Assembly: GCF_000234665.1 (NCBI RefSeq)
Contig: NW_003946432.1
Coordinates: 1-10,377 of the forward strand
DNA length: 10,377 bases
DNA from: Leishmania mexicana MHOM/GT/2001/U1103
Taxonomy: Eukaryota; Euglenozoa; Kinetoplastea; Trypanosomatida; Trypanosomatidae
Direction: 5' to 3'
Positions 8,751 through 10,377 of this stretch are shown one piece after another. Every line of letters starts with the position of its first letter. Position 1 is the stretch's first letter. Both the position numbers and the translations under genes were made by a program. The notes beneath the pieces were generated by a model that did not search any database, had not been told where the DNA came from, and saw nothing but the letters and a program-made list of their open reading frames with translations.

Positions 8751-8858
8751 CACAAACACTTAAAACACACACACTTATATTTTTACCACACACACTTAAA
8801 ACACACACTTATGTATATGTACAACATATATATATAGATATATGAGATGTGGTGATAT
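8751..8858. other. AT/CA-rich low-complexity spacer with a direct repeat
   Basis: GC content falls sharply after the 56-bp array. A near-duplicate CACTTAAAACACACAC...TTAT occurs at 8757-8778 and 8793-8812, followed by an ATATATATATAG run at about 8826-8843. On the minus strand this is TG- and T-rich, resembling a trypanosomatid intergenic or 3'-flanking sequence of the genes to its right. No gene is seen; a short plus-strand frame that enters here from the array is repeat-derived. Confidence 0.55.
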
Positions 8859-8901
8859 ACAACACCCACACACGCACCAACGGAAGGAAAAGAAGGAAAG
8901 C
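8808..8901 (-). promoter_or_regulatory. Minus-strand polypyrimidine tract, distant AG
   Basis: On the minus strand the bases from 8901 down to 8881 read CTTTCCTTCTTTTCCTTCC, an almost pure pyrimidine run lying about 60 bases past the stop at 8959. No AG follows until 8809-8808, about 70 bases on. In trypanosomatids such a tract would couple polyadenylation of the upstream message to trans-splicing of whatever lies downstream, here the repeat arrays. Only the base composition supports this. Confidence 0.35.
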
Positions 8902-8958
8902 GCACAGAGGCCCGGTCGCATACGCCACACGGGCGCAGCACCAGTTAACTGGGAACGC

Positions 8959-9273
8959 TCACCTCAGGTGGTGCCGTACCAGCTGGTGACGTAGCAGGTC
9001 CACGAGCAGTTGACGAGCGACCGCCAGTTGGTCTAGAGGCGCTGAGGCATCGCGCAGGAGAGGACTCAACAGTGCCTCAGCTTTCTCCGTCAGGCGCGGA
9101 TGCCCTCTGGTTCTCGCGACCGCATGTTCACTATGCGCTACAGCGGCCCACACGGCTACAAGTGCCGCCAAGGTTTTGGCCACAACACCCACGCTCTCAG
9201 TGCCTCTCTGCGCGGTACCGTTACTCACTTGTCCCTCTACCCTCCGGCGCAAGACCGCTTCTCGCCGCATCAT
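8959..9273 (-). CDS. Small basic helical protein or frameshifted C-terminus of the upstream gene
   Basis: This minus-strand frame runs 104 codons from tandem ATGs at 9273-9268 to a TGA at 8961-8959. The product is not recognised. It starts with a basic segment (MMRREAVLRRRVEGQ), then a hydrophobic, Ala/Val-rich stretch (VVAKTLAALVAVWAAVAH), then amphipathic Leu/Arg-rich sequence ending in LLVDLLRHQLVRHHLR, predicted mostly helical. Its first 53 bases overlap the 3' end of the longer minus-strand frame in a different register. The frame is also open a little upstream of the ATGs, to a TGA at 9315-9313, so a single indel between about 9221 and 9312 would fuse the two. Which is right, a separate small gene in trypanosome-style co-directional order or a frameshifted tail, cannot be decided here. 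A tail is slightly favoured because the basic start resembles the basic modules of the upstream protein. Confidence 0.4.
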   Translation of the reverse strand: MMRREAVLRRRVEGQVSNGTAQRGTESVGVVAKTLAALVAVWAAVAHSEHAVARTRGHPRLTEKAEALLSPLLRDASAPLDQLAVARQLLVDLLRHQLVRHHLR

Positions 9274-10377
9274 AGGACCCTGCACAGCACGCAGTCTCCA
9301 ACTGCGAGTCAGTCATACAGTGAGCAGATGGCGGCAGGGGCGCCCTGCGGGGATGCAACACGGCAAGCGGGGCTGGCGCGACATCCGATGGCGAAGCGTT
9401 CTTGCATGGCAGCGTCACCGCCTGGCTCGACTGTGGCGCCGCTTCTCCTGCGGAGGCGCGAGAACGGCGGTAAATCAGCCGATGTCCAAAACCCAAAGCC
9501 TTTTGGCACCACCTGCGCACCGTACGCACCACGGCACGCCATCTGCCCCTCAGGGATGAGCGCGACGCGGCAGCCGGTTTGCACGGGCCGCCACCCCGGC
9601 GGGTACACCGCCGCGACGTCACAGCCCGCACAGGCGGCAGCGGACACTCCAGTCTGCGTGAAGTACAGCGCCGCCGCTTCGCTAACATCCACTCAGACGA
9701 GAAATCCCGCAGACGCTTACGGCACATGCAACGCGCAGCCTCCACCCTCAACGCCGGCGCCGCCTCGCTCGGCTGTGGCACGGCCTCGGATGCACACTCG
9801 CCATCCGTCGGAGGAAGGGCGTCCACCGTCAGCGCCGGCGCCGCCTCGCTCGGCTGTGGCACGGCCTCGGATGCACACTCGCCATCCGTCGGAGGAAGGG
9901 CGTCCACCGTCAACGCCGGCGCCGCCTCGCTCGGCTGTGGCACGGCCTCGGATGCACACTCGCCATCCGTCGGAGGAAGGGCGTCCACCGTCAGCGCCGG
10001 CGCCGCCTCGCTCGGCTGTGGCACGGCCTCGGATGCGTGTTGGGCAGGCGCGGCAGGGAGAGCATCGATGGACACCAGCGGAGCTGCCTGGCTCGCCTCT
10101 TGCGCTGCAGTGTCGGCCGACGCGCGGAGAGCACGGCGAATATCCCGCGGCAACGGCGCGGGCGGAACAGTCCCCGGTTCCCTATCGAGCGGACGTGAGA
10201 AGCGCCGCCGCCGCGGCAAGAAGGTCGAATCAGACGCATCATCGCGCGTTCGCTTGCGACGCAGGGACGCGGCCGCATCGCGTTGAGGCGCCACCTCGCT
10301 CAACTGTGGCGCGGCGTCGGATGCACACTCGTCATCCGTCGGAGGAAGGGCGTCCACTGCCAACAGCCGCGTGGCGT
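9221..10377 (-). CDS. Hypothetical repeat-containing basic protein, 5' partial
   Basis: This is the longest non-repeat-array frame, open from the right window edge (start codon lies beyond it) to a stop at 9223-9221. No family is recognised. Counting residue 1 at the TTG codon 10363, the visible protein has a 27-residue motif beginning VDALPPTDGECASEAVPQ at 3-27 (diverged), 99-125 (diverged), and 126-152, 153-179 and 180-206 (near perfect). Two related basic modules follow copies of the motif: RRKRTRD...LPRRRRF at about 35-56 and CRKRLRD...AKRRRC at about 214-233, each resembling a bipartite nuclear-localisation signal. A further basic, Trp-containing region (RGRWRAVVRTVRRWCQKAL) follows at about 252-270. 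No signal peptide or membrane segment is seen. The antisense strand also has a 235-codon frame, but that stops before the distal repeat copy, whereas this frame spans all copies. Transcription would run toward the telomere. Confidence 0.5.
   Translation of the reverse strand, partial: ATRLLAVDALPPTDDECASDAAPQLSEVAPQRDAAASLRRKRTRDDASDSTFLPRRRRFSRPLDREPGTVPPAPLPRDIRRALRASADTAAQEASQAAPLVSIDALPAAPAQHASEAVPQPSEAAPALTVDALPPTDGECASEAVPQPSEAAPALTVDALPPTDGECASEAVPQPSEAAPALTVDALPPTDGECASEAVPQPSEAAPALRVEAARCMCRKRLRDFSSEWMLAKRRRCTSRRLECPLPPVRAVTSRRCTRRGGGPCKPAAASRSSLRGRWRAVVRTVRRWCQKALGFGHRLIYRRSRASAGEAAPQSSQAVTLPCKNASPSDVAPAPLAVLHPRRAPLPPSAHCMTDSQLETACCAGSYDAARSGLAPEGRGTSE
9753..10076 (-). repeat. 81-bp in-frame tandem repeat (27 aa), four copies
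   Basis: GCCGGCGCCGCCTCGCTCGG recurs at 9753, 9834, 9915 and 9996, exactly 81 bp apart. The first three copies are almost identical; the fourth diverges after about 10035 (GCGTGTTGGGCAGGC in place of GCACACTCGCC). The main difference at unit joins is TCAACGCC versus TCAGCGCC, which in the minus frame is TTG versus CTG and is silent. A diverged copy lies apart at about 10290-10357. The period is a multiple of three, in contrast to both large arrays, which supports a coding role for this one. Confidence 0.9.

Noticed and set aside
8616..8837. Plus-strand 73-codon frame running from the 56-bp array into the AT-rich spacer
   Set aside because: Composed of repeat sequence and low-complexity AT/CA DNA; no sign of a protein gene.
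8979..8988. Perfect palindrome ACCAGCTGGT
   Set aside because: A ten-base palindrome inside the small minus-strand frame, single copy; expected by chance in GC-rich DNA of this length and without supporting context.
9309..9692. Minus-strand 127-codon frame overlapping the main minus-strand gene
   Set aside because: Fully inside the longer frame in another register, without repeat or domain evidence; likely a GC-rich shadow.
9579..10286. Plus-strand 235-codon frame opposite the repeat-containing gene
   Set aside because: The 81-bp repeat keeps this antisense frame open too, but it stops before the diverged distal copy near 10300, whereas the minus frame spans every repeat copy and both basic modules.

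Overview
The window reads as a eukaryotic chromosome end. It opens with 38 uninterrupted CCCTAA telomere units, C-rich strand running 5' to 3' inward, so position 1 is toward the left chromosome terminus. The organism is not identifiable with certainty. TTAGGG-type telomeres, GC-rich intron-free reading frames, polypyrimidine-AG motifs and very large subtelomeric tandem arrays together fit a kinetoplastid such as a trypanosome; other protists and fungi share the telomere repeat, so this stays an inference.

Layout, left to right: (1) telomere 1-231; (2) about 1.45 kb of unique subtelomeric DNA (232-1681), CA-rich beside the telomere, with no intact ATG-started gene but with minus-strand reading-frame fragments that may be a decayed gene, plus one strong polypyrimidine-AG splice-acceptor-like site on each strand; (3) a 6,384 bp tandem array of 84 units of 76 bp (1682-8065); (4) a second array of 56/52-bp units (8066-8750), each carrying a short perfect hairpin, which shares a CA-rich core with the first array; (5) a short AT/CA-rich spacer (8751-8958); (6) GC-rich minus-strand coding sequence (8959-10377): a partial, repeat-containing, highly basic protein open at the right edge, overlapped at its 3' end by a 104-codon frame that is either a separate small gene or its frameshifted C-terminus.

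The 76-bp array gives three enormous open reading frames on the plus strand, but these are an artefact: the unit contains no plus-strand stop and 76 is not a multiple of three, so every frame cycles through the same 76-residue peptide. Unit-by-unit reading shows that the array is built from a few diagnostic variants, contains multi-unit duplications, and is most degenerate at its telomere-distal edge.

Reading on the minus strand (toward the telomere), the order is gene, long repeat array, about 1.4 kb of possible gene relic, telomere. This has the same geometry as a trypanosome surface-antigen (VSG) telomeric expression site, where a repeat array lies upstream of the terminal gene. The resemblance is architectural only; no VSG is demonstrated here and no functional system is proven.
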